A DNA stretch of 34,808 bases, taken from positions 1 through 34,808 of the forward strand of contig SVSQ01000014.1 of the NCBI GenBank assembly GCA_015064245.1, read 5' to 3'. The translations under genes were made by a program, and so were the position numbers. A model generated the notes under the pieces. The model had not been told where the DNA came from, did no database searches, and saw only the letters and a program-made list of their open reading frames with translations. Shown piece after piece: positions 9,417-18,091 of this stretch (position 1 is its first letter; each line of letters starts with the position of its first letter). The stretch is from Oscillospiraceae bacterium (GTDB taxonomy: Bacteria; Bacillota; Clostridia; Oscillospirales; CAG-272).

Positions 9417-10370
9417 TCACATATCGATGAGAGCAGCCGCGCCGACGATGCCTGCGTCGTTGCCGAGGACTGCGCTTCTGATCTGAGTGGTGGTGTCGGA
9501 GCTTCTGGAGTAGACTTCCTTGCCTACCATCTCACGGAGAGGAGCAAGAAGATTTTCCTTTTCGTTTGCAACACCGCCGCCGAAGCATACTACGGAAGGC
9601 TGGAATATGTTGATGATGTTGGCAGTACCGGTAGCAAGGTAAGCCATGTAAACGTCAACGACCTCTTTAGCCGCCTTGTCGCCCTTTCTCATGCAGTCGA
9701 AGGCTGTGCGGCCGTTGACCTTGTCAAGATCGCCGCCAACGTAGTCCCACATAGCTGTGTCCTTGCACTCGTTCATCTTCTCCTTAGTCATACGGATGAG
9801 GGCGGTAGCGGAGCTGTACGCTTCCCAGCAGCCCTTTCTTCCGCAGGAGCACTGAACTCCGTCGTGAACTATAACGATATGACCAAGCTCACCTGCCGCG
9901 TAGTTGAAGCCCGTGTAGAGCTTGCCGTCGATGATGATACCGCCGCCAACGCCCGTACCGAGAGTCAGCATAACGAAATCCTTATAGCCCTTGCCCGCGC
10001 CTGCAACTGCCTCGCCGTATGCTGCGGCGTTTGCGTCGTTTGCGATGAGGACTGTTTCAACGGGGAAGAACTCCTTAAGCTTATCAGCGATGGGATAGTT
10101 GAGGAAGGGAAGGTTGTTGGCGTAGATAACTACTCCGTGATCGCAGTCTGCCATGCCGGGGGTTGCGATACCGACGCTCTTTACGTCGGAAATGGAGATG
10201 CCCTGCTCGTCGCAAAGCTGCTTGCACACCTTTGCCATATCCTTTGTGATCTCGTCTGCGGGACGGGACGCCTTCGTTTCAACGGATGTTTTTCTGATGA
10301 TGTTGTAGTTCTCGTCAACGAGTCCTGCGGCGATATTAGTACCGCCTAAGTCAATACCGATATTATACAT
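9417..10370 (-). CDS. ROK family sugar kinase (glucokinase-like)
   Basis: IGIDLGGTNIAAGLV, TLGTGVGGGIIIDGKLY, GELGHIVI, CSCGRKGCWEAYSS zinc motif. Confidence 0.93.
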   Translation of the reverse strand: MYNIGIDLGGTNIAAGLVDENYNIIRKTSVETKASRPADEITKDMAKVCKQLCDEQGISISDVKSVGIATPGMADCDHGVVIYANNLPFLNYPIADKLKEFFPVETVLIANDANAAAYGEAVAGAGKGYKDFVMLTLGTGVGGGIIIDGKLYTGFNYAAGELGHIVIVHDGVQCSCGRKGCWEAYSSATALIRMTKEKMNECKDTAMWDYVGGDLDKVNGRTAFDCMRKGDKAAKEVVDVYMAYLATGTANIINIFQPSVVCFGGGVANEKENLLAPLREMVGKEVYSRSSDTTTQIRSAVLGNDAGIVGAAALIDM

Positions 10371-10496
10371 AGTTTTTTCTCCTATTTTTTATTTTTAGAG
10401 ATGTATTAAATTAATTGTATCACACAATTGTTAAGAAATATACATAATTTCTGAATTTATGTTAGTTTTGATGGATTTGTTTTCTTATTAAAAAAT

Positions 10497-10702
10497 GGCT
10501 ATGTCACATTAAATGGATGATTTTTGGCAAGATCCCGATGCTGCGCATCGCACTTCGTGTTCGACTTCGCGCCGCCGATGTCATTCTGAGCGACGCGTTA
10601 GCGGAGTCGAACTACGTAGTAGCGCCATAGGCGGAATCTCGGCGGCGCTTCGCTCAGGATGACCATTCTCTCTAATTTTCAGTTATATAGTGTGACATAG
10701 CC
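10497..10702. mobile_element. MITE-like element copy 1 with GGCTATGTCACA terminal inverted repeats
   Basis: Left end GGCTATGTCACATTAAATGGATGAT; right end inverts to GGCTATGTCACACTATATAACT; internal GTCATTCTGAGCG.../...CGCTCAGGATGAC palindromic payload. Confidence 0.75.
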
Positions 10703-10724
10703 TAAAAAATTAAAGTGTCTCCTA

Positions 10725-11699
10725 TCACTTACGTAATTTTTGTGCGCGAATATCACTTCCGGTGAATGGGAAAACAGTAAATTCTCCGCCAAGGCGAGAT
10801 GCTATGCGGTCTGTATATCTGTTTTTTATTTCTTCGCGTACGAGATTGGTATTTATTATGATAGGTCGAGCGTTGTTTGAGCGGGTGTTGATAAGATTGT
10901 AGAAGCAGGCGACGCTGAACTGATTGGTTTCTTCTGTTCCGAAATCGTCGATTATCAGCAGATCGCAGTCGAAATACCGCGAGCTGCCGCCGGACTTATC
11001 AACGTTACCGTAGCTGTGAAAACGCTCGTTACTGAAGGTGGAGATGAGATTCTGAGCCGTTTCATAGACGACGTCGTATCCGCGCTCGATGACCGACGCG
11101 GCAATAGCTGTGGAGAGATGCGTCTTTCCGAGCCCCGTTTTGCCCATGAACAGCAGTGACCCGCTGTTCTTACCGAAGGTCTCGGCGTAATTGCGGCAGC
11201 AATCAAGGATATGTTCCATCGTCAGACGGTCGTTTCCCTGATAATAGTCAAGGCTGAAATTATCAAAGCGCTGTTTGCCGAGGAGCGATCCGAGTCCCGA
11301 GGACTTGTATCCCAGCATGATCAGCTCTTTACGCATACATTCGCACATTTTGAACTCGGTGTAACCCGTATCCTTGCATTTTTCGCAGAAATAGTGGGGC
11401 GCGGTGTAGTTTGCGGGGTGACCGAGAGCCGCAAGCAGCTCCGCTCTGGCTCTTTCAAGCTCCTCGCTCTCCGCTTGAAGCTCGGCGATACGTCTTTGCG
11501 TCGCTTCCTTGTCCTTCAGGTCTGCGAAGGCGAGCATGATCTTTTCTCCTATTTTGGGGAATTCCGCGTCGATATCCTTCAGCTCAGGGCAAAGCTTGTA
11601 GACCTCTATCAGTCTTGCGGTAGCCTCGGCTTCCGCTTTGAGCTTGCGCTCTCCGATAATGCCCTTCGCTACGGCTATGTTTTCAGTGCTGAAACTCAT
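10725..11699 (-). CDS. DnaC/DnaI-like helicase loader (AAA+ ATPase)
   Basis: LLFMGKTGLGKTHLSTAIA (Walker A), LLIIDDFGTE (Walker B), CEKCKDTGY zinc-like motif. Confidence 0.9.
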   Translation of the reverse strand: MSFSTENIAVAKGIIGERKLKAEAEATARLIEVYKLCPELKDIDAEFPKIGEKIMLAFADLKDKEATQRRIAELQAESEELERARAELLAALGHPANYTAPHYFCEKCKDTGYTEFKMCECMRKELIMLGYKSSGLGSLLGKQRFDNFSLDYYQGNDRLTMEHILDCCRNYAETFGKNSGSLLFMGKTGLGKTHLSTAIAASVIERGYDVVYETAQNLISTFSNERFHSYGNVDKSGGSSRYFDCDLLIIDDFGTEETNQFSVACFYNLINTRSNNARPIIINTNLVREEIKNRYTDRIASRLGGEFTVFPFTGSDIRAQKLRK

Positions 11700-11728
11700 A
11701 GAGAAAAACTTCCTTTCTCGTTTGATTT

Positions 11729-12802
11729 TTACTTTTTATCGCCCATTTTTTTGTAACTGCGTTGGATTGCGAGATCAAAAAGCTCATCTATGTCAAAGCT
11801 GCTGCTCTGTTCATTTGAGCTTTTCTTGTTGCTTTTGAACTCATTTACGCGAGCCTGAGCGTCTTCGACGGTCTTTACGCCTGCGGCGAACCAATTCTCA
11901 AGGATCTTACCCGCGTAATCGAAATTGAACGAGCCCTTGGCGTCAACGGTTATCTCGTAAGCGAGACGGACGACGTCCTCGCCGTAGCCGAAATCCTTCA
12001 CCCAACGCTTGATCATACCGTTTTCCTTCTTGGTGTAAGCGCGGGTGCCTATACCCAGCCAGGAGCGAAGCTTGCCCGCAAGCCCGTCGTAAAGCTCCAT
12101 GTCCTTGAGGTAGCTTTCGAGCTGAGCGGGAGTCTCGATGCCGCTATTGACCAGATCAACGGCGGCGCGCTCTATGTAACGGACGTTACAGCCCGGCTTT
12201 TTGCCTGTGTAATACGCGCAGAGCGTTATTACGAACTCGGCGTCAAGTCCGAGCCAGTCGCAGAGCCCGACCATGGTATTGATCTCGTTGGGGTTCAGAA
12301 TGTGGCCGATGAACTGCTGACAGACGTCGATCATATTTCTCAGCTTGCCCCCGTCCTTTTCGAGAAGCTCCGAGATCTGAATACCGCTGTATTTCGGCAG
12401 ATCGTTTGAAAGCAGCTTTTTGTCCTTCTTTTCGATTTCTGCAGATTTTGCAGTTTCCGCAGCTTTCGCAGCTTTCACAGCTTTCGCAGGCTTTGCTTCG
12501 GTTTCATCCGCCGCGGGTTCGAATGACGGCTGTTGCGGCGCGTCATTTGCGACCGTGTCGGCGATGGAGATAACTCCCGCTCCGCGCCAGAAGGCGAGAG
12601 AGCTTTCGCAGACGTCCTCGGAAAGTCCCGTCAGCGCCGAAACAGCGCCTGCGGTCTTTTCGTTTCCGTCGGGAAGTGAGAGGAGCGCGGTAAGCGCGCG
12701 GACGTCCGTAAGAGTCGCTTGACCGCCAACTATCTTTTCGGCGGCAGAGGCGGGAAGGACGGTGACGGCGCTTCCGAAATTTATTAAATAAACGTTTTTC
12801 AT
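11729..12802 (-). CDS. DnaD domain-containing primosomal protein
   Basis: Two DnaD-like segments plus YAGKILENWFAAGVKTVEDA, typical C-terminal DnaD motif; ORF extends to 12835 (non-ATG, overlapping rex), start MKNVYLINFG at 12802 also possible. Confidence 0.85.
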   Translation of the reverse strand: MKNVYLINFGSAVTVLPASAAEKIVGGQATLTDVRALTALLSLPDGNEKTAGAVSALTGLSEDVCESSLAFWRGAGVISIADTVANDAPQQPSFEPAADETEAKPAKAVKAAKAAETAKSAEIEKKDKKLLSNDLPKYSGIQISELLEKDGGKLRNMIDVCQQFIGHILNPNEINTMVGLCDWLGLDAEFVITLCAYYTGKKPGCNVRYIERAAVDLVNSGIETPAQLESYLKDMELYDGLAGKLRSWLGIGTRAYTKKENGMIKRWVKDFGYGEDVVRLAYEITVDAKGSFNFDYAGKILENWFAAGVKTVEDAQARVNEFKSNKKSSNEQSSSFDIDELFDLAIQRSYKKMGDKK

Positions 12803-12818
12803 ATCAGTTAAATAGGTT

Positions 12819-13448
12819 TCACTTACCGGCTTCAAGACAGAGCATCATGATATGATCCGATAAATGGAAGTTTTTGACCTTGATCTTGTTGTTTTGAAGA
12901 GTTGCGTCGGTGAAATTCCATATCTCAGCCGCGGCTTCGGAGTCCTGCGCCTCGGTTAAGGATAGGATCTTTTCGGCGGTCTTTTCGGCGTTTTCGGCGT
13001 TACCCGCGATCATAACGATGTTGGGGCGGGAAAGGGTGAAAAAGTCGTCCAAAGCCTCAAATGGCAACGCGTCGGGCGAAGGGGCGCACCCCATGTCCGC
13101 GAACACTGCCAGCAGCTTGACTCCGCGCTTTGCGAATACCGGAGTCTCAGCCACGGCGCGTGCTATATGGCTCTCGCCGATCATTATGGCGGAGAACTTA
13201 TCCGAGAGCTGGAGTATCTCGCCGATAGTCTTGTATAAGGTGGGAATGCCGTATCCGTAGCTCCGCTGTCCCTGACAGCCGATAGCGCTTATGTCGGCGC
13301 GTACCTGTGATGGTGTGATGCCCATGGCAGACGCCAGCTCCTCTGAGCTTATACGTGAACGGTCTTTTCCGTAGAAGTCTATAAGCGTTCTGAAATACGC
13401 CGGTAAACGGCGTATGAGAGCGGGAGAATAGCGGTTTTGGAGTTTCAT
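12819..13448 (-). CDS. rex: Redox-sensing transcriptional repressor Rex
   Basis: RRLPAYFRTLIDFYGKDRSRISSEELASAMGITPSQVRADIS and GYGIPTLYKTIGEIL are signature Rex sequences. Confidence 0.93.
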   Translation of the reverse strand: MKLQNRYSPALIRRLPAYFRTLIDFYGKDRSRISSEELASAMGITPSQVRADISAIGCQGQRSYGYGIPTLYKTIGEILQLSDKFSAIMIGESHIARAVAETPVFAKRGVKLLAVFADMGCAPSPDALPFEALDDFFTLSRPNIVMIAGNAENAEKTAEKILSLTEAQDSEAAAEIWNFTDATLQNNKIKVKNFHLSDHIMMLCLEAGK

Positions 13449-13550
13449 ATGATTAGTTTCCTTGCGGAGTGTAGTTTGGTTGATTTCTTATTTTTGCATA
13501 AGATGGTTATTAGTGTAAATTTTGATATTTTTCTTGAATTATTCTTTTCG

Positions 13551-13814
13551 CTCTGTCACACTATATGGATGATAATTTCAAATTTTGATTTGTAGGTGTG
13601 TTTGCAAACTTTTTTATACAAATCTCATTAATGTTTGTAGGGACCGGCGTCCTCGACGGTCCGCAAAATCCACAAAGCACACCCGTCTTTAGCAAATAAT
13701 TTGTTTCTCTGCAGGCAGATGCCTGCCGGACCGTCGAGGACGCCGGTCCCTACATTTATAAGAGGAAATTCACGCATAAACTCCAATTTATCAATTATTT
13801 AATGTGACATAGCC
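13551..13814. mobile_element. MITE-like element copy 2, inverted relative to copy 1, carrying a REPIN
   Basis: Ends CTCTGTCACACTATATGGATGAT and ATTTAATGTGACATAGCCAT match the copy 1 ends in reverse order. Confidence 0.75.
13637..13753. repeat. REPIN: inverted pair of GTAG-type REPs
   Basis: GTAGGGACCGGCGTCCTCGACGGTCCG (13637-13663) and its exact reverse complement (13727-13753). Confidence 0.9.
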
Positions 13815-13896
13815 ATTCTTTTTATGTAGTTGTTCATTTCTTTCCTCTTTCTTTCCGAAGAAAGAAGAAATGAAAAGATGCATTCTTCGAATGCTC

Positions 13897-14006
13897 AAAG
13901 AAAGAAGAAAGAAACGGGTGCGGCAGGCGAGCGCCTGCAGGCAAATAAGGGAATATTCTGCGTAAGCAGGATATTCGGGGTGACACACACCTATGTTCGC
14001 ACAAAT
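13897..14006. repeat. Long modular intergenic repeat (partner of 29146-29260, inverted)
   Basis: GGCAGGCGAGCGCCTGC...GGGAATATTCTGCGTAAGCAGGATATTCGGGGTGACACACACCTATGTTCGCACAAA appears reverse-complemented at 29146-29260. Confidence 0.85.
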
Positions 14007-14099
14007 TAAACAGTGTCACCTAAAACCCACTCGCGTAACGCACTCCGTGCGCTCGGGGTTTGGGATGGTTTAAATCTGAGTATGTTCGCACAATGTCCA

Positions 14100-15269
14100 T
14101 CAGAGAGACTCGATTGTACTCATAACGTAGTCGGAGAACTCCTCGCAGGTGCAGCCTGTGTCACGTCCTGTGATAGTGAGCTTCTTCTCGGTGAACATAC
14201 AGATGTCAAGCGCCTTTTCGAGAGCGTCTGCGCGATCCTGATAACCGATGTGAGAAAGAAGCATAACGGCAGCGCGGAGCATGGAGCAGGGATCTGCGTA
14301 CTTGCCTCTGCCCTCAGCGATCATACGGGGAGCAGAGCCGTGAATAGCCTCGAACATAGCGTAACGGTGACCGATGTTAGCAGAGCCTGCAGTACCAACG
14401 CCGCCCTGGAACTCAGCCGCCTCGTCGGTGATGATGTCGCCGTAAAGGTTGGGCAGAACGAACACCTTGAAGGAGGTGCGGCGCTTGGGGTCGATGAGCT
14501 TAGCGGTGGTGATGTCGATGAACCAGTCGTCGGTCTCGATCTCGGGGTAGTTTGCGCCGACCTTCTGGCAAAGATCGAGGAACTTACCGTCCGTAGCCTT
14601 GATGATGTTAGCCTTGGTGATGATGGAGACCTTGCCCTTCTTGTTCTTTCTTGCGTACTCGTAAGCCGCCTTTGCGATACGCTCGGTACCCTCGGTGGTG
14701 GTTACGCAGAAGTCAACGGAAAGCTCGTCCGTGACCGCAACGCCCTGAGATCCGACAGCGTAGCTTCCCTCGGTGTTCTCACGGAAGAATGTCCAGTCGA
14801 TGCCTTCCTCGGGAACGCGTACGGGACGTACGTTTGCGAAAAGGTCAAGAGCCTTACGCATAGCGACGTTCGCGCTCTCAATGTTCGGCCACGGATCGCC
14901 CTTCTTAGGCGTGGTGGTGGGACCCTTCAGAATAACGTGGCAAGCCTTGAGCTCTTCCATAACGTCGTCGGGAATAGCCTGCATGTGAGCAACGCGGTTC
15001 TCGATTGTGAGTCCGTCGATGACCTTGAACTCTACCTTACCTGCGGCAACCTCTTCCTTGAGCATATATTCGAGTACTCTCTGAGCGGAGCTTGTGATGA
15101 CGGGACCGATACCGTCGCCGCCGCAAACGCCGATGATTATTTTGTCAAGCTTGGAATAATCAAGGTCTTCCTTGTTTTCCGTGATCTTTTCGTTTCTTGC
15201 AAGCTGGGCGCGAAGTACAGCTTCGAATTTCTCCTTTGCAAGCGCGATTTCTGCTTCGTAGTTTTTCAT
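14100..15269 (-). CDS. icd: NADP-dependent isocitrate dehydrogenase
   Basis: CGGDGIGPVITSSAQRVLEYML, ENTEGSYAVGSQGVAV, NIGHRYAMFEAIHGSAPR; start MKNYEAEIAL preceded by AGGAGAA, so 15269 preferred over 15338. Confidence 0.9.
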   Translation of the reverse strand: MKNYEAEIALAKEKFEAVLRAQLARNEKITENKEDLDYSKLDKIIIGVCGGDGIGPVITSSAQRVLEYMLKEEVAAGKVEFKVIDGLTIENRVAHMQAIPDDVMEELKACHVILKGPTTTPKKGDPWPNIESANVAMRKALDLFANVRPVRVPEEGIDWTFFRENTEGSYAVGSQGVAVTDELSVDFCVTTTEGTERIAKAAYEYARKNKKGKVSIITKANIIKATDGKFLDLCQKVGANYPEIETDDWFIDITTAKLIDPKRRTSFKVFVLPNLYGDIITDEAAEFQGGVGTAGSANIGHRYAMFEAIHGSAPRMIAEGRGKYADPCSMLRAAVMLLSHIGYQDRADALEKALDICMFTEKKLTITGRDTGCTCEEFSDYVMSTIESL

Positions 15270-15327
15270 TTTTTGTTCTCCTGTATGTGAATATATATTT
15301 TTTTCAATTTGATTTTTCGTTATGTCA

Positions 15328-15351
15328 CGGGCGACCAATGGTCGTCACTAT
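15328..15351 (-). repeat. Degenerate REP (GACCATTGGTC class)
   Basis: CGGGCGACCAATGGTCGTCACTAT resembles the REP at 18945. Confidence 0.6.
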
Positions 15352-15420
15352 GGTGCTAAAAGGGTGTTTTGTGTGGGGGGGAACACGGGTTGTATAATAT
15401 TTGTTGTAGATTTGGGAACA

Positions 15421-15446
15421 CGGGGCGTCGAGGCGCCGCCCCCTAC
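15421..15446 (-). repeat. Solo GTAG-type REP (GGCGCC class)
   Basis: CGGGGCGTCGAGGCGCCGCCCCCTAC; reverse complement begins GTAGGGGGCGG. Confidence 0.65.
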
Positions 15447-15474
15447 CAAGTTTGAGAAAAATTCTTCGTTATTG

Positions 15475-15531
15475 GTAGGAAATGTACGCTCTTGCTTGAA
15501 ATGGGGAGCACGGACTTTTTTCGAAGGCAGG
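15475..15531 (+). repeat. Truncated copy (H7) of the three-hairpin intergenic element, 5' part only
   Basis: GTAGGAAATGTACGCTCTTGCTTGAAATGGGGAGCACGGACTTTTTTCGAA matches the 5' parts of H1/H5/H6, then switches to the GGCAGGCGAGCGCCTGC module. Confidence 0.75.
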
Positions 15532-15697
15532 CGAGCGCCTGCATGCAAATTATTTGTTTTGCGCAACCTGTTGCTTTAACCTTCACCAAATCTCTGCGAA
15601 GATTTCGGTCTTTTCGTAAGAAAAGTTTCGGCTTTGCCGAAAAGAAAGCTTCGAGGGGCGACACATAGCTATGATTGCACTAACTTTCAGTGTCGCC

Positions 15698-16708
15698 TTA
15701 CTCCGCCACAGCGGAAGCGTTGAGGTCGGTGTCGGCGAGATTGCCGTCGAGAAACTCATAGTAGGCTTGAGAAGCGATCATAGCGCCGTTGTCGCCGCAG
15801 AGGGAAAGAGGGGGACAGCAGAAGGTTACCTTGCGCTTGGCGCAAAGCTCGGTCACGGCGGAACGCAGATGAGAGTTCGCGGAGACTCCGCCTGCCAGCA
15901 CTAAGGTCTTGTAGCCGGTACGCTTCAAAGCCTGATCAAGCTTCTTGCAGACGGAAGAGGTAAAGGCGTCCGTAAAGGACGCGGCGATGTCTTCCTTCTT
16001 GTAGCTCTCGTTCTTCTGAGCGAGAGTGTTCAAGGTGTTCAGAACAGCGGTCTTCATACCGCTGAAGGAAAAGTCAAGAGTGTCGTCGCCGATAGCGGCG
16101 GAAGGGAACTTGTATGCGCTCTTGTCACCGATGGACGCAAGCTTGTCCATCTCGGCGCCGCAGGGGTAGTAAAGCCCCATAACTCTGCCCACCTTGTCGA
16201 AGGCTTCGCCTGCCGCGTCGTCGCGGGTACGACCAATGGTAACGAAATCCGTGTAGGAACGGACGTCTATGATGGACGTGTGACCGCCCGAAACGACTAT
16301 CGCCAAAAAGGGCGGCTTCAGCTCGGGATAGACGAAATAGTTCGCCGCGATGTGACCTTTTATGTGGTTGACGGGAACCAGCGGCTTGCCCGTCGAAAAA
16401 GCAAGCGATTTGGCAAAGCTTACGCCGACCAGAAGCGCGCCGATAAGTCCCGGACAGGAGGTAACGCCGATGGCATCGATGTCGTCTATGGTCTTGCCCG
16501 CGCTCTCCAGCGCTTCGGTGACTATCGGACAGATGGCTTCCGAATGAGCGCGTCCCGCTATCTCGGGGACTACTCCGCCGTATAGTCTGTGTATCTCGAT
16601 CTGCGACGCTACCGCAGATGACAGTATTCTTTTTTCGCCTTGCTCAGTGAATTCGCAGACGGACGCCGCCGTCTCATCACATGAGCTCTCAATTCCAAGT
16701 ATTAGCAT
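15698..16708 (-). CDS. tsaD: tRNA N6-adenosine threonylcarbamoyltransferase TsaD
   Basis: LILGIESSCDETAASV, VNHIKGHIAANYF, VVSGGHTSI, LAGGVSANSHLR. Confidence 0.96.
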   Translation of the reverse strand: MLILGIESSCDETAASVCEFTEQGEKRILSSAVASQIEIHRLYGGVVPEIAGRAHSEAICPIVTEALESAGKTIDDIDAIGVTSCPGLIGALLVGVSFAKSLAFSTGKPLVPVNHIKGHIAANYFVYPELKPPFLAIVVSGGHTSIIDVRSYTDFVTIGRTRDDAAGEAFDKVGRVMGLYYPCGAEMDKLASIGDKSAYKFPSAAIGDDTLDFSFSGMKTAVLNTLNTLAQKNESYKKEDIAASFTDAFTSSVCKKLDQALKRTGYKTLVLAGGVSANSHLRSAVTELCAKRKVTFCCPPLSLCGDNGAMIASQAYYEFLDGNLADTDLNASAVAE

Positions 16709-16732
16709 ATTTACAACCTTTCAGAAGAGTTA

Positions 16733-16875
16733 CGGTCGCTTTTTGAAAAAAGCTCCGCAAAAACTTCTCTTACATCGACACCGCGAGGGCATCGATGTAA
16801 GAGAATTATTTAAATGTTTTCTTCGAAAAAAGTCCGTGCGCCCTCTTTTAAAAAGAGAGTACATTTCCTACCCAT
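16733..16875 (-). repeat. Three-hairpin intergenic element, copy H5 (sense on minus strand)
   Basis: CGGTCGCTTTTTGAAAAAAGCTCCGCAAAAACTTC; core stem 16765-16805 TTCTCTTACATCGACACC/GGCATCGATGTAAGAGAA; TTTCTTCGAAAAAAGTCCGTGCGCCC. Confidence 0.9.
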
Positions 16876-16898
16876 ATTTCAAAAAATCCTCTAATTTG

Positions 16899-16968
16899 GT
16901 AGGGGAGGGGCTTGCTCCTCCCGAAAGAAACAAATCCATAAACCGGGAGGACCAAGGCCCTCCCCTAC
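16899..16968. repeat. REPIN, GTAGGGGAGGG class
   Basis: GTAGGGGAGGGGCTTGCTCCTCCCG and CGGGAGGACCAAGGCCCTCCCCTAC in inverted orientation. Confidence 0.85.
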
Positions 16969-16991
16969 CAAAACAACAAAACCTGCGTAAA

Positions 16992-17435
16992 TCAATTATT
17001 CTCTCTGCTCATCAGCACCGCATCTTCCTTTGGGCAGGAATAATACCCTTTTCTCACCCCGTTTTGAACGAATCCGTACTTTTCGTACAGACCGATCGCG
17101 GCGGCGTTGGATGCGCGGACTTCGAGAAACACCTTTTCTGCGCCGCGCTTTTGAGCGTCTTCAAGAGCGCTGTCCATAAGAAGCTTCGAAAAACCTTGCC
17201 CTCTGAACTCCGGAGCGACGGCTATGTTGAAAAGCTCGCTTTCGGGCAGTATCTGCGTGTCTATCACGGCGTAGCCGGCGATCTCGCCGTCGACCGTCAG
17301 AAGCTTGAATACGGAGTCAGCCTTTAACTGAGAAGCAAAGGCGTTTTCCGACCAAGGAGTGCTGAAGCAACGTTTTTCCAGCTCAGCTATCGCAGATATA
17401 TCCTTCGGCTCGGCGTCTCTTACTGATATTATCAT
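16992..17435 (-). CDS. rimI: Ribosomal protein alanine N-acetyltransferase RimI-like (GNAT)
   Basis: LEKRCFSTPWSENAF, VAPEFRGQGFSKLLMDSALEDAQKRGAEKVFLEVRASNAAAIGLYEKYGF; adjacent to tsaD. Confidence 0.9.
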   Translation of the reverse strand: MIISVRDAEPKDISAIAELEKRCFSTPWSENAFASQLKADSVFKLLTVDGEIAGYAVIDTQILPESELFNIAVAPEFRGQGFSKLLMDSALEDAQKRGAEKVFLEVRASNAAAIGLYEKYGFVQNGVRKGYYSCPKEDAVLMSRENN

Positions 17436-17470
17436 GTTGAAAAATCCTTTTTGGAAAAAGTCAAAGATTT

Positions 17471-17575
17471 TTGAAATATCAAAATATCAAAAATTTTAAA
17501 AATAGCAAAAGTATCAGAATATCAATGATACTAAAAATATCAAAAATATCAAAAATATCAAAGATCGAATTGGAT
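17471..17575. repeat. Short AT-rich tandem repeat, about 9-nt period (ATCAAAAAT)
   Basis: atcaatgat-actaaaaat-atcaaaaat-atcaaaaat-atcaaagat plus diverged upstream units, in the LMW-PTP/rimI intergenic gap. Confidence 0.85.
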
Positions 17576-18076
17576 CTTTATGCACTCGATTATATCCTTG
17601 AGACAGCTGTCGTAGACATCTTCGCCGTACATGAACGGATCGGAGATGTCGTAGGGTAAGGAGAGTATCTTCCTGCTGTCGTCGGGGAATTTGCTTAAAA
17701 GCTGAATCGTGTGCGATGTAGTGAGACCGAATACCAAGTCGCTTAAGCTTATAAAATAATCGTCTATCTCAACTGCGTCGTGCTGCGCGTACGGATTTTC
17801 CAGCGTGGAAGGTATTCCCGCTTTTTTCAGAGCTTTTACGGCGTTTTCGGCGATCTTGTCTCCCGCGCAGACGGAAAGTCCTGCGGAAAACGCTTTGTAC
17901 TTACCCTTTCCCAGATGATTGAGCGCCGCCGCCGCCATAGGACTGCGGCAGGTATTTCCCGTACAGACGAAGCAAACGGTTATCGGCTTCGGCGCGAATA
18001 TATCCCACTGTACGAGCTCAGCGGGAAGACGGTTTTCTTTCTTTAATGTTGAGAATGTTGAGCCTTGTTTTTTCAA
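17558..18076 (-). CDS. Low molecular weight protein tyrosine phosphatase family protein
   Basis: VCFVCTGNTCRSPMAAAALNHLG (C-X5-R loop), C-terminal YDISDPFMYGEDVYDSCL. Confidence 0.88.
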   Translation of the reverse strand: MKKQGSTFSTLKKENRLPAELVQWDIFAPKPITVCFVCTGNTCRSPMAAAALNHLGKGKYKAFSAGLSVCAGDKIAENAVKALKKAGIPSTLENPYAQHDAVEIDDYFISLSDLVFGLTTSHTIQLLSKFPDDSRKILSLPYDISDPFMYGEDVYDSCLKDIIECIKIQFDL

Positions 18077-18091
18077 GATATCACCTTTCCT

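Noticed and set aside
12420-12500. gcagttttcgcagctttcgcag repeats as an intergenic repeat
   Set aside because: Codes for the Ala/Lys-rich linker (AVKAAKAAETAKSA) of the DnaD-like protein.
14013-15290. 425-aa plus-strand ORF opposite isocitrate dehydrogenase
   Set aside because: Antisense shadow ORF; the minus-strand product is an unmistakable ICDH and the plus product has no recognisable motif.
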